Positions 26,279 through 34,799 of a stretch of DNA of 64,000 nucleotides are shown here, one piece after another; the stretch's first letter is position 1, and every line of letters starts with the position of its first letter. The DNA lies in the NCBI RefSeq assembly GCF_019457615.1, contig NZ_CP080414.1, positions 3,917,501 to 3,981,500 on the forward strand, in the 5' to 3' direction. The notes under the pieces are model-generated. The model had not been told where the DNA came from. It made no database searches and saw nothing but the letters and a program-made list of their open reading frames with translations. The translations under genes were made by a program, and so were the position numbers. This DNA is from Shewanella zhangzhouensis (GTDB taxonomy: Bacteria; Pseudomonadota; Gammaproteobacteria; Enterobacterales; Shewanellaceae).

Positions 26279-26384
26279 GCCCGCCTATAACGGGCAAACA
26301 CCAGAAAAATATTCCCGGGTTGCGGGACACATGGGGCAAGCCCCAGGGCCTGTTACAACCCAAATTCGACCGGCGTGACCGGTC
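26279..26384 (+). other. Structured intercistronic region (three hairpins)
   Basis: Three stem-loops fill most of the gap between the cytochrome and porin-like genes: gcccg/cgggc (26279-26295), a compound stem gggttg/caaccc enclosing tggggc/gcccca (26317-26361), and gaccgg/ccggtc (26368-26384), which ends one base before the Shine-Dalgarno. None has a T-tract. They may protect or process the mRNA. Confidence 0.55.
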
Positions 26385-26396
26385 AGGAGCGTGAGT

Positions 26397-28136
26397 ATGC
26401 GTACCCTTATCTCTCTGGCAGTGGCAAGTGCACTGGGATTCACTCCCCTGCTGTTTACCCCTCAGTCGCTGGCTGCAGACAACACGGCAACAAGCGATCA
26501 GGCCAAAATCGAGCGGCTGCAACAAAAAATCGATGAGCTGTCGGAAGAACTGGCTGACCTCGATACCCGAGTCAATAAAACCGAGCGCCACACAGCGCTG
26601 GACCGAATTACTTTCAGCGGCGATTTTCGCACCAAGGTGCACTCGCTGCACTACCGGGATGTCACCTGGAACCCCGGCATCAAGATGAACTTTGATGACT
26701 TCGGCCGCCGCGCCATGACCGGTGAATACGGCGACCCCATGGATCCGACCTCGCCCCTTGGCAAAATGATGGCCGCCAATCCGGATATGGCCGCCGCCTT
26801 TATGGGTGGACAGCTCTCCGGTGTAATGCCCTGGGCCCTTGGCAGCACAAACACCTACGATATCGACAACGACCTTTTTTACACCACCCGTCTGCGCCTC
26901 GATATCAAGGCCAATGTGTGGGAGAACGTGAACTTTGCAGGCCGCCTGTCCATGTACAAAAACTGGGGCGACTCTACCGGTGTACAGGTATTTGATTCCT
27001 GGCGTTCTTTCTCCATGGACGGCACCAACTCCGGCAATACCAGCGGCGACTGGCTGCGGGTAGAGCGTGCGTATTTCGACTGGAAAAACATCGGTGGCAG
27101 CGAGTTCTATCTGTCTATCGGTCGCCGCCCGTCCACCTATGGCCCTCCTTCACATATCCGCGAAAACGAACAGCGCGGCGGCACTCCTTCCGGCCATCTG
27201 GTGCACTTTAACTTCGATGGTGCCACCCTGGGTTATAACCTGGGTGAAATCACCGGCATCGAAGGCCAGGTCGTACGCTTCTGCTACGGTCAGGGCTTTG
27301 AATCCCAATGGGGTAACGGTGAACTCTTTGGCAACCTGGTCACTGAAGACACCCACCTCGGCGGCTTCAACATTGACGTCATCAACGATGGTAACCACTT
27401 CGTGCAGCTGACCCTGTTCGGCGCCAAGGACATCAACGATGGCTTCAAGGGCTCCATGGCCTTCCCCAACGAACTGGCGGCGATTTTCGCCCCCACCATG
27501 TACCAGGACATGCAAAAGTTCGACAGCTTCAACTTTGTTACCCGGGTACAACCCAGCGGCGTGATTGGTGACATGTTCCTGGGCGGCCTCGGTTACGTGT
27601 ATGAATCCGATGAGGATTTTAAAGCCTTCGCCTCTCTCGGCTGGACCCGCGCCGAGTCAAACGGCAATGCCGGCATGTTTGGTGGTCTGCTCACAGACGC
27701 GACCTTTACCGGCAAGGTCAGCGCCGATGGCAGCGAGCTGATGATGGTGCCTCTGGCCGCCGAGAGTGATGCCGCCCACGACGGCTACGGCGTTTATATC
27801 GGCATGCAAATGCCCGCCCCCTTCGGCAAGTTTGGCCTTGAGTATAACTACGGTTCCAAATACTGGAGTCCCTTCACACAGGCCCAGGACGACCCCATCG
27901 GCAGCAAGCTCGCCACCCGTGGCCATGTGGTCGAAGCCTACTACCTGTTCGAGGTCAATCCCCGGATGTTTATCAAGCTCGCGGGCCTTTACTACGACTA
28001 CGAGTACACAGGCTCTGGCACCCCGGTTGGCGCACCTGTGAAGGTGGATGACGTAATGGCCGGCAGCGCCGTGTCCCTGCTGCCGGTGGTGGATACCGCC
28101 GTAGACCTCAACGCCTCACTCACAGTGAAGTTCTAA
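26397..28136 (+). CDS. DUF3373 porin-like outer membrane protein
   Basis: 579 aa; ATG 26397 has AGGAG 7 nt upstream. Signal peptide to about SLAA; then a coiled-coil stretch (AKIERLQQKIDELSEELADL) of about 35 residues; then a long beta-rich domain with many aromatic strand ends and final TVKF. This is the DUF3373 layout, found in dissimilatory metal and sulfur reducers beside multiheme cytochromes. It lies between a monoheme cytochrome and the octaheme reductase, so it may form an outer membrane conduit or docking site for them. One isolated cysteine (RFCYGQ) is present. Confidence 0.85.
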   Translation: MRTLISLAVASALGFTPLLFTPQSLAADNTATSDQAKIERLQQKIDELSEELADLDTRVNKTERHTALDRITFSGDFRTKVHSLHYRDVTWNPGIKMNFDDFGRRAMTGEYGDPMDPTSPLGKMMAANPDMAAAFMGGQLSGVMPWALGSTNTYDIDNDLFYTTRLRLDIKANVWENVNFAGRLSMYKNWGDSTGVQVFDSWRSFSMDGTNSGNTSGDWLRVERAYFDWKNIGGSEFYLSIGRRPSTYGPPSHIRENEQRGGTPSGHLVHFNFDGATLGYNLGEITGIEGQVVRFCYGQGFESQWGNGELFGNLVTEDTHLGGFNIDVINDGNHFVQLTLFGAKDINDGFKGSMAFPNELAAIFAPTMYQDMQKFDSFNFVTRVQPSGVIGDMFLGGLGYVYESDEDFKAFASLGWTRAESNGNAGMFGGLLTDATFTGKVSADGSELMMVPLAAESDAAHDGYGVYIGMQMPAPFGKFGLEYNYGSKYWSPFTQAQDDPIGSKLATRGHVVEAYYLFEVNPRMFIKLAGLYYDYEYTGSGTPVGAPVKVDDVMAGSAVSLLPVVDTAVDLNASLTVKF

Positions 28137-28145
28137 CCTCATCAG

Positions 28146-28164
28146 GCCCCGGCACTGCCGGGGC
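28146..28164 (+). other. Intercistronic hairpin before otr
   Basis: An 8-bp stem gccccggc/gccggggc with a 3-nt loop, ending one base before the otr Shine-Dalgarno and without a T-tract. It is probably an mRNA stability or processing element, not a terminator. Confidence 0.55.
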
Positions 28165-28176
28165 AGGAGTTTGACC

Positions 28177-29592
28177 ATGAGAACAGTTTTCTCCCAATGG
28201 GCCCTCGCCCCCCTGTCCGGCATGATGCTGCTGGGCAGCGGCATGGCAATGGCCGACAATCCCCACAAGGAAGCCATCGAAGGTCCCTTCGCCTCAGGCA
28301 CCGAGGTCACCCAGCAGTGTCTGGCGTGCCATGAAGATGAGGCCCACGATTTTATGAAAACCTCCCACTGGAGCTGGAGCCTGACCCAGGAGCTGCCCGG
28401 CCGCACAGTGGAGCGGGGCAAGAAGAACGCCATCAATAACTTCTGTACCTCCATCGCCGGTAACGAGCCACGTTGCACCAGCTGCCACGCGGGTTACGGC
28501 TGGAAGGACAGCAGCTTTGATTTCTCCGATGCCGCCAAGGTGGACTGTTTGGTGTGTCACGACACCACGGGCACCTACATTAAAGATCCCGCAGGCGCAG
28601 GTGAGCCACTGGCCAAGGTGGATTTGGAAAAAGTGGCCAAAAACGTCGGCAAGCCGGTACGCGACAACTGCGGCAGCTGTCACTTCTACGGTGGCGGCGG
28701 TGATGCGGTGAAACACGGGGATCTGGACTCTTCCATGGCCTACCCCGACAAGGCCACCGATGTGCACATGGATGCAGATGGCAACGACTTCCAGTGTCAG
28801 GCATGCCACACCACTGAGTCCCACGCCATCAGCGGCAATGCCATGGGTGTGTCTCCCGGCGGTATCGACCATATTGGCTGTGAAAACTGCCACGAAAGCG
28901 CGCCGCACAAAAACAAGAAAATCAACGAACACACAGCCACCGTGGCCTGCCAGACCTGCCACATCCCCTTCTTCGCCCGTAACGAAGCCACCAAGATGAG
29001 CTGGGACTGGTCGACGGCGGGCCAGGACAGGGAAGAAACCCTGGACGAGTACGGCCGCAAGACCTTCCAGAAGAAGAAAGGCAGCTTCACCTGGGGCAAG
29101 ATGGTTAAGCCCGCCTATGCCTGGTACAACGGCAAAGCCGGTGCCTATATGGCAGGCGACCCCATCAAGGCCGATGAAGTGACCCGCCTTTCCTATCCCC
29201 TGGGCGATATTCAGGATGCAGGCGCCAAAATCTACCCCTTCAAGGTGCACACAGGTAAGCAAATCTATGACAAGAAACACAATATTCTTGCCACTGCCAA
29301 AACCTACGGCGCCGGCGGCTACTGGACCGAGTTCGACTGGGATAAAGCGGCCAAACTGGGGATGGAAGCCAACCCGACGCTGAAGGCCAAGGGGATAACG
29401 TACAGCGGTGAATATGGTTTTGCGCCAACTGAAATGTGGTGGCGAATCAACCATATGGTGTCGAAGAAAGAGGAAGCTCTCAAGTGTAATGCCTGCCACA
29501 ACGGCGGCGACCGCCTCGACTGGAAGGCCCTGGGGTACGAAGATGACCCGATGAAAAACAAACAGGGTCCAAGACACACCAAGAGCAAGTGA
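28177..29592 (+). CDS. otr: Octaheme tetrathionate reductase
   Basis: 471 aa with a signal peptide ending AMAMA and eight CxxCH heme sites: CLACH, CTSCH, CLVCH, CGSCH, CQACH, CENCH, CQTCH, CNACH. The sequence around them (MKTSHWSWSL, NEPRCTSCHAGYGWKD, CGSCHFYGGGGDAVKHGDLD, TEMWWRINHMV) corresponds to the structurally known Shewanella OTR, which reduces tetrathionate and also nitrite and hydroxylamine in vitro. It is periplasmic. ATG 28177 has AGGAG 7 nt upstream. It is the third gene of the unit and ends before a clear terminator. Confidence 0.95.
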   Translation: MRTVFSQWALAPLSGMMLLGSGMAMADNPHKEAIEGPFASGTEVTQQCLACHEDEAHDFMKTSHWSWSLTQELPGRTVERGKKNAINNFCTSIAGNEPRCTSCHAGYGWKDSSFDFSDAAKVDCLVCHDTTGTYIKDPAGAGEPLAKVDLEKVAKNVGKPVRDNCGSCHFYGGGGDAVKHGDLDSSMAYPDKATDVHMDADGNDFQCQACHTTESHAISGNAMGVSPGGIDHIGCENCHESAPHKNKKINEHTATVACQTCHIPFFARNEATKMSWDWSTAGQDREETLDEYGRKTFQKKKGSFTWGKMVKPAYAWYNGKAGAYMAGDPIKADEVTRLSYPLGDIQDAGAKIYPFKVHTGKQIYDKKHNILATAKTYGAGGYWTEFDWDKAAKLGMEANPTLKAKGITYSGEYGFAPTEMWWRINHMVSKKEEALKCNACHNGGDRLDWKALGYEDDPMKNKQGPRHTKSK

Positions 29593-29936
29593 CGCAATCG
29601 CTCACTGGCGCCTCAAGGGGCTGGGTAATCCGGCCCCTCACATGCTTCACCCTTGCGCCGGGGATAATCGGCGGCATCTTTGCAACAGATTCCAGGCATT
29701 CGCTCCTGCCTGAACCGGTTCTCTCTGAGTACCGGTTTTTTTATGGGACAAAGCCACCCCAGTGGACAGCCTCAAAAAGTCACAACAATCCGGGACTTGA
29801 AGATAATTAGGGTCAAGTTGTCCACCGCCATGGTGAATCCATGGAGTTTTTGAGACTCTGGCTACCTATAAAGGTTTATAAAGCTGGCATTACCCTTGCT
29901 GTATAAGGGGCAATAGTCACTCTTCAGGCAACCTGC
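29593..29936. other. Intergenic region before molybdate transporter
   Basis: 344 bp without a gene. It contains the otr terminator and two short palindromes: ccatgg-N5-ccatgg (29828-29844) and tataaa-gg-tttata (29867-29880). The second lies 56 bp before the transporter start, where an operator would fit. I see no clear match to a ModE box. Confidence 0.5.
29713..29742 (+). terminator. Intrinsic terminator of the otr unit
   Basis: A stem aaccggt/accggtt with an 11-nt loop is followed by seven T residues. It lies about 120 bp after the otr stop. Confidence 0.85.
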
Positions 29937-31058
29937 ATGCGCCCAATCCCCCCAATCAGGCTCACCGAATTTACCGGTGCTTTTGCCGATTTGGGTACTT
30001 TTCTGCCACTGGTTCTTGGCCTTATCGCGCTCAACCAATTTTCGCCTCAGGGAATTTTCCTCGGCTTTGGCCTGTTCGCCTGTGCCACGGCACTGTTTTA
30101 TCGCCGCCCAATTCCGGTGCAGCCCATGAAGGTAATAGCGGCTCTCGTCATCGCCCAGCAGCTCACGCCGGGCATGATGCAAGCCAGCGCCATGCTGATG
30201 GGCGTCATACTCCTGGTGCTGGCGGCCTCCGGTGCCATCAGCTGGCTGGCACGGCAAATCTCCCAGGCTATCAGCGTCGGCATTCAGCTCGCTATCGGGC
30301 TGCAGTTGCTGTGGATGGGCCTTACGATGATGGCCGACGCCCCTGTGCTGGGCTTTGGTGCCTTTGCGCTGGTTTTTGTGTCCCGTTTCTTTCCCCTTAA
30401 ATACCTCGCCATGCCGCTGATCATCCTGCTCGGCATGCTGTGGCAGTATCAAAGCGGCGCAGCAATGAGCCCAAGCTTTAACAACACCCCCTGGCATCTG
30501 GGCTGGCCCGATGCTTCCGACTGGAGTGCGGCCGCGACCCTGCTCGTGTTGCCTCAGCTGGCGCTGACCCTGACCAATGCTGTGATTGCCACCTCTGTGA
30601 TGGCCAAAGACAAGTTTCCCGAGGATGCCAAGCGCTTCAGCCCCAAGGCGCTGGCCACCAGCTCAGGGCTGGCCAATCTGCTGTTAAGCCCCTTTGGTGG
30701 AGCCGCCATGTGCCACGGCGCAGGAGGTCTCGCGGTACAATATCACTTTGGTGCCAGGGCGCTGTGGGCGGGACTCATTTTCGGCGTCACTTGCCTGGCT
30801 ATTGCTATCGGGTGGAATGAGCAGGTGGCTTGGCTATTGGGGCTTATCCCCATGGCCATTCTTGGAAGCCTGCTTTCCACCGCCGGGCTGCAACTGGCCT
30901 GGTCAAAGCGTTTTCTCGATGGCAAACCCTATTGCCTGTTCGTGATAGGCGCCACTGCCATCGTCAGTCTGGGGGTCAATGCCGCCGCCGGGTTAGCGGT
31001 GGGCATGCTGCTGGAACTGGGTCGCCGCCAGTGGCTCAATCAGGGGCAGCTTGACTAA
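29937..31058 (+). CDS. MOT1-type molybdate/sulfate transporter
   Basis: 373 aa with about ten membrane helices. It has both signatures of the MOT1 family: PIPVQPMKVIAALVIA in the N-terminal third and AAMCHGAGGLAVQYHFGAR in the C-terminal half, plus FADLGTFLPLVLGL at the start. MOT1 proteins are high-affinity molybdate importers related to SulP carriers. Its place between otr and the sensor kinase, near the Mo enzyme psrA, suggests it supplies molybdenum for thiosulfate or sulfur reduction; sulfate transport is the alternative. Confidence 0.88.
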   Translation: MRPIPPIRLTEFTGAFADLGTFLPLVLGLIALNQFSPQGIFLGFGLFACATALFYRRPIPVQPMKVIAALVIAQQLTPGMMQASAMLMGVILLVLAASGAISWLARQISQAISVGIQLAIGLQLLWMGLTMMADAPVLGFGAFALVFVSRFFPLKYLAMPLIILLGMLWQYQSGAAMSPSFNNTPWHLGWPDASDWSAAATLLVLPQLALTLTNAVIATSVMAKDKFPEDAKRFSPKALATSSGLANLLLSPFGGAAMCHGAGGLAVQYHFGARALWAGLIFGVTCLAIAIGWNEQVAWLLGLIPMAILGSLLSTAGLQLAWSKRFLDGKPYCLFVIGATAIVSLGVNAAAGLAVGMLLELGRRQWLNQGQLD

Positions 31059-31186
31059 GGCAGACAGCTCTTGCGAAGGACTAAGGCCATTCGCTGCGTT
31101 CTGTGCCCTGCATCTATCCGTTGTAAACCCACGCAGAGCAAGCACGGGACTTATTCGCACCTTCCCTAAGCAGCTGATAAAAAAGC

Positions 31187-33016
31187 TTATGCGGACTCTT
31201 CCTCTGTCAGCAGTGGCAACCACACAGTCACCCGGCAACCGCGGCCGTCCTGGCGATTTTGCAGCTGAATATCACCACCGTGCTGATTGACCACATCACG
31301 GCAGATGGCCAGCCCCAGGCCCAAACCTTCTTCCTTGGTGGTAGCAAAAGAGAGCATTAATTCCGCCGCCTCAGCCTTAAGACCGCTGCCATTGTCCAAA
31401 AGCTCCAGCCGCAGCCAGCGCACCCTTGCGGTACTGCCTGGCTTGCTGGCCTCAAAGTCCAGGGTGATATCAATTTGCCTTGCCTCAGTCCTGGCCTCCA
31501 TGGCATCCAGGGCATTTTTGAGCAGATTCACCAGCAGCTGACTCAGCCCTACCGCATCCCCCAACAGCGGCCGTTCCTCCCCCTCTTGCTTCAGTGTCAA
31601 TTGCACCCGCTGCTGCTCCAGGGGGCGTTGAAACAAGGCCAGGGCTTCACTCATCAAGGAACTCATCAGTACAGCTTCCGGGCTGGCTCGACGGCGGCGC
31701 AGCAAGCTGCGGATGCGATGCACCACGGCACCGGCACGCATCGACTGACGATTGATTTTGCCAAGCACCTCTTCCACCGCGAGCAAACGCTGTTCTGCGC
31801 AGCCATGCCCTTCCTGCTTCAGCGCCATCAAACCACCCTCGCTGTATTGGGTGATGGCGGCAATGGGCTGGTTGAGTTCATGGGCAAGACCGGCGCCTAT
31901 TTCACCCAAAATGGCGGCACTTTGCATCCGCTCCAACATGAGTTCCCTGTCCCTTAAGGTGCGCTCGGCCGCAATCAGGCTGTCGCTCTTTTGGCGAAAT
32001 TTATATTCGAGCCACAGGTGGTAAACCATACCGGCAAACAGAATCAGCACCAGGCTGATGCCATATTCAAGATTGGCCTTAAGCCAGGCTCGCACCAGCT
32101 CCAGGGGTCGGGTGCTGTTGCCATGAAGCAGAAGCTCTTCATAGAGACGAATAACGGTGAGTTGACTGATGGGGGCGGTCCAGCCAAGAGTACGGGCCCG
32201 AATGGCGGCCTCTGAGTCTGAGGGCAGTTCAAACAGCGCCTTGGTGACCATCTGGGTGATGCGGGCGGGTACCTTATCGGAGGCGGCAAAGGACCAGTTG
32301 GGGTATAAACTGGTGCTGATTTCACAGTCGTAACCTTCCGGACGCATGCTGTTGAGCACCCGAAAATCCTCCCGGCGCACCAGGCCCGAGTCCACCATTT
32401 CTTCCAGAGTGCAGTATGGCGTAATAGCGCCATCCACCATGCCATCGCGCACCTGATACACCAGCGGCTCCAGTGGAAACCCCAGAAAACGCACATCGGC
32501 AAAGAAGTTACCTGCATCCAAACCACGGCGATTCAACAGGCCAATGGTAGCCTGATAGCCGCCGAGCGCCTGGGGATCGGAGGCCACGATACGCGCCCCT
32601 TCGAGCTGTTCGATATCCTGCACCGGACTGTCACTGCGCACTATGATGGTGGAGCCGATGGCGTAGGTGGCACCGTTATGTTTGCGGCTGCGCATGGTGG
32701 CGAGCCAGGAGAGTGGCATTTCATTGGACAGGCTCAGATATTGGCCCGGATTGGTCACAATAAATTGGATGCGCAAGTCCAAAAGCGACTCGCGCATGGC
32801 ATCAAAATCCAGCGGCTCGACTTCAAAACGAATGCCGGGCACCCTGTCCGACAAATAGTTCATCATGGGTTGCCAGCGCTGTTTCGCCTCGCCGACCCCA
32901 TGATTGGCAAGCACACCGACCCGGAACACGGCTTCGATGGGGTCATCCCCCATTTCGGCATCGGTAGCCAGCACCGACAGGGGCCACAATAACAAGCACA
33001 GCAGCAACGACTTCAT
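31187..33016 (-). CDS. ttrS: TtrS/ThsS-type sensor histidine kinase
   Basis: 609 aa from ATG 33016 (GGAGG 6 nt upstream). A signal/anchor helix (residues 3-18) precedes a PhnD-like periplasmic binding domain (about 30-300: VGVLANHGVGEAKQRWQPMMNYL, FIVTNPGQYL, ASDPQALGGYQ). A membrane helix (about 318-335), a short coil, HisKA with H379 in GLAHELNQPIAAI and an HATPase domain (LLDNGSGLK, GLGLGLAICRDVV) follow. This architecture is that of the tetrathionate sensor TtrS and the Shewanella thiosulfate sensor ThsS. The ligand, tetrathionate or thiosulfate, cannot be told from sequence. Confidence 0.88.
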   Translation of the reverse strand: MKSLLLCLLLWPLSVLATDAEMGDDPIEAVFRVGVLANHGVGEAKQRWQPMMNYLSDRVPGIRFEVEPLDFDAMRESLLDLRIQFIVTNPGQYLSLSNEMPLSWLATMRSRKHNGATYAIGSTIIVRSDSPVQDIEQLEGARIVASDPQALGGYQATIGLLNRRGLDAGNFFADVRFLGFPLEPLVYQVRDGMVDGAITPYCTLEEMVDSGLVRREDFRVLNSMRPEGYDCEISTSLYPNWSFAASDKVPARITQMVTKALFELPSDSEAAIRARTLGWTAPISQLTVIRLYEELLLHGNSTRPLELVRAWLKANLEYGISLVLILFAGMVYHLWLEYKFRQKSDSLIAAERTLRDRELMLERMQSAAILGEIGAGLAHELNQPIAAITQYSEGGLMALKQEGHGCAEQRLLAVEEVLGKINRQSMRAGAVVHRIRSLLRRRRASPEAVLMSSLMSEALALFQRPLEQQRVQLTLKQEGEERPLLGDAVGLSQLLVNLLKNALDAMEARTEARQIDITLDFEASKPGSTARVRWLRLELLDNGSGLKAEAAELMLSFATTKEEGLGLGLAICRDVVNQHGGDIQLQNRQDGRGCRVTVWLPLLTEEESA

Positions 33017-33178
33017 CCCATACCTCCACCGCATATTGTGCCTGTGGCAGGCGGGCGCCAACGTGAATCCCCCCGCAAAAAATACGCTCCCTGCGTGATC
33101 CATCCCCAAAAGCGAGCAAGCAAACTTGAGCCCTTCTCAACACTTTTTTAGGCTGGAAGAAAAACGCGGGAGTGGCCT

Positions 33179-33754
33179 ATGCGCCTGTATCTGGTGGACG
33201 ATGATGAAGCCATTCGGGATTCGCTGACCTATATGCTGGATCAGTGCGGTCGGCAGCTAACCAGCTTTGCCAGTGCCGAAGCTTTTTTGGCGCAGGCAGA
33301 CATTACCCAGCCTGGCTGCCTGATCCTGGACAGCCGTATGCCCGGCCTCAGCGGTGAGGCGCTGCAACATGAGCTGGTGGATCAGCAAAGTCCCCTTGGG
33401 ATTATCTTTCTTACCGGCCACGGCGACCTGCCAATGGCATTGGCAGCGTTTCGCGAAGGCGCCTGCGATTTCTTTCAAAAACCGGTTCAGGCCGCCCCCC
33501 TGTGCGATGCCATCGATAAGGCTGAGGCCGAAAGCCAGCGTCGCTACGAGGTAGCAGGGCTGAGGTTGAAACTTGCCCGGCTCAGTGAACGGGAAGCCCA
33601 GGTGTTGCGGCTGTTAACCGATGGGCTCACCAACAAGCAAATATCAGAAACCCTTTACCTGTCGCTCAGAACCATTGAAGTACACAGAGCCAGCATGATG
33701 AAAAAGCTTGGGGTACACAATCTGGCAGAGCTTGGGCGTTTCGCCTGCCGCTGA
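33179..33754 (+). CDS. ttrR: TtrR/ThsR-type response regulator (FixJ family)
   Basis: 191 aa. The receiver domain has D7-D9 and phospho-acceptor D51 in CLILDSRMPGLSG; a LuxR-type helix-turn-helix follows (LSEREAQVLRLLTDGLTNKQISETLYLSLRTIEVHR). This is the FixJ/TtrR arrangement. It is divergent from the TtrS-like gene across 162 bp, unlike the usual ttrSR operon order. Its likely targets are the otr unit and perhaps psrABC. Confidence 0.88.
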   Translation: MRLYLVDDDEAIRDSLTYMLDQCGRQLTSFASAEAFLAQADITQPGCLILDSRMPGLSGEALQHELVDQQSPLGIIFLTGHGDLPMALAAFREGACDFFQKPVQAAPLCDAIDKAEAESQRRYEVAGLRLKLARLSEREAQVLRLLTDGLTNKQISETLYLSLRTIEVHRASMMKKLGVHNLAELGRFACR

Positions 33755-34171
33755 GTCAGGATTGATGAAATGAAAGGATCAGTGTCTGCCAGCCAACGTA
33801 GGCTGGCAGAACGACCCGTTAGCCCTGTGTGGAGAACAGAGACAACAGGAGCAATAGACCCGTTACCCGAGCGGCACCGGCAGACTGAGGCCGTGCTTGC
33901 CTGGTATGGCTTTTTTGCTGTGTTGATTTTGGCATGATACACCTGTGGGGTTTAACGCAATGCCCGGTTGGGCGCTGCAAATTACAGCAGTTTCCACCGG
34001 TAAAAACAAGGGTTCAACGCACACTTTGTTCAATATAATCAACATGTTAAATATTGGTTTTTGATTTGTTTATTAATTGATCACCCCTGGTTTTTCATTT
34101 CTCTTCAATCATTGCCAAATTTAGCAGCCATGTAACAATAAGCCTCTACTCAGCCACCCGGGGCAGCGCCG
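33755..34171. other. Intergenic region ttrR to cupin gene
   Basis: 417 bp without a credible ORF. It holds a 10-bp perfect hairpin tctgccagcc/ggctggcaga (33785-33810), which probably ends or protects the ttrR message, and a very AT-rich stretch (34020-34100) that should contain the cupin gene promoter. Confidence 0.5.
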
Positions 34172-34666
34172 ATGAAACCCTTTATCAACCTTAATCACCT
34201 TGAGAATGGCCAAAGTAGCAGCCAGGGAATTTATGGCGAAACCTATTTTGTGGTGAGCGAGCTTATCGGGGCCAAACGCCTTGGTTACAGTGTCTCCGTG
34301 GTGCCGCCGGGCAAACGGGTCTGCCCTTTTCACAACCACAGGGTAAATGAGGAAATGTTTTTAGTGCTCGATGGCACCGGCACCCTGAGATTTGGCGAGC
34401 AAAGTTACCCCATAGGCCCAATGGACATCATCGCCTGTCCACCGGGCGGCCCTGAGGTCGCCCATCAGATAATCAACAGTGGCAGCACAGAGCTCAGGTA
34501 CCTGTGCCTGTCGACTGTGGATCCTGTGGAGGTATGTGAACAGCCGGACTCAGACAAGCTGCTGGTGTTCACCGGGCCACAGGAAGCGCGAACCCTGCGC
34601 CACGTAGGCCGTAAGCAGGATGCGGTGGACTACTGGGAGGGTGAACTCGGCAGCGACGAGCCGTGA
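34172..34666 (+). CDS. Cupin domain protein
   Basis: 164 aa with one cupin barrel. Motif 1 is seen as VPPGKRVCPFHNHRVNEEMFLVLDGTGTLRFG, with two histidines and the glutamate expected to bind a metal; motif 2 is around GPMDIIACPPGGPEVAHQIIN. Such stand-alone cupins include isomerases, dioxygenases and sugar-binding proteins; the substrate is unknown. It appears monocistronic. Confidence 0.85.
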   Translation: MKPFINLNHLENGQSSSQGIYGETYFVVSELIGAKRLGYSVSVVPPGKRVCPFHNHRVNEEMFLVLDGTGTLRFGEQSYPIGPMDIIACPPGGPEVAHQIINSGSTELRYLCLSTVDPVEVCEQPDSDKLLVFTGPQEARTLRHVGRKQDAVDYWEGELGSDEP

Positions 34667-34799
34667 TGCGCTACCGCTCACCCGTTGAGTGCTTGAAAAC
34701 AAATTTATTTAGTATCAATGCTTTAATGATGGCAGCACAAAAGATCTGCTCTCAATCAAAAGCTTTCAACATTAGCGCCAGGCAAAAGCACGTAAGCAC

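Noticed and set aside
29828..29844. ccatgg-N5-ccatgg as a ModE operator for the molybdate transporter
   Set aside because: It does not resemble the known ModE half-site containing TATAT; retained only as a palindrome of unknown meaning.
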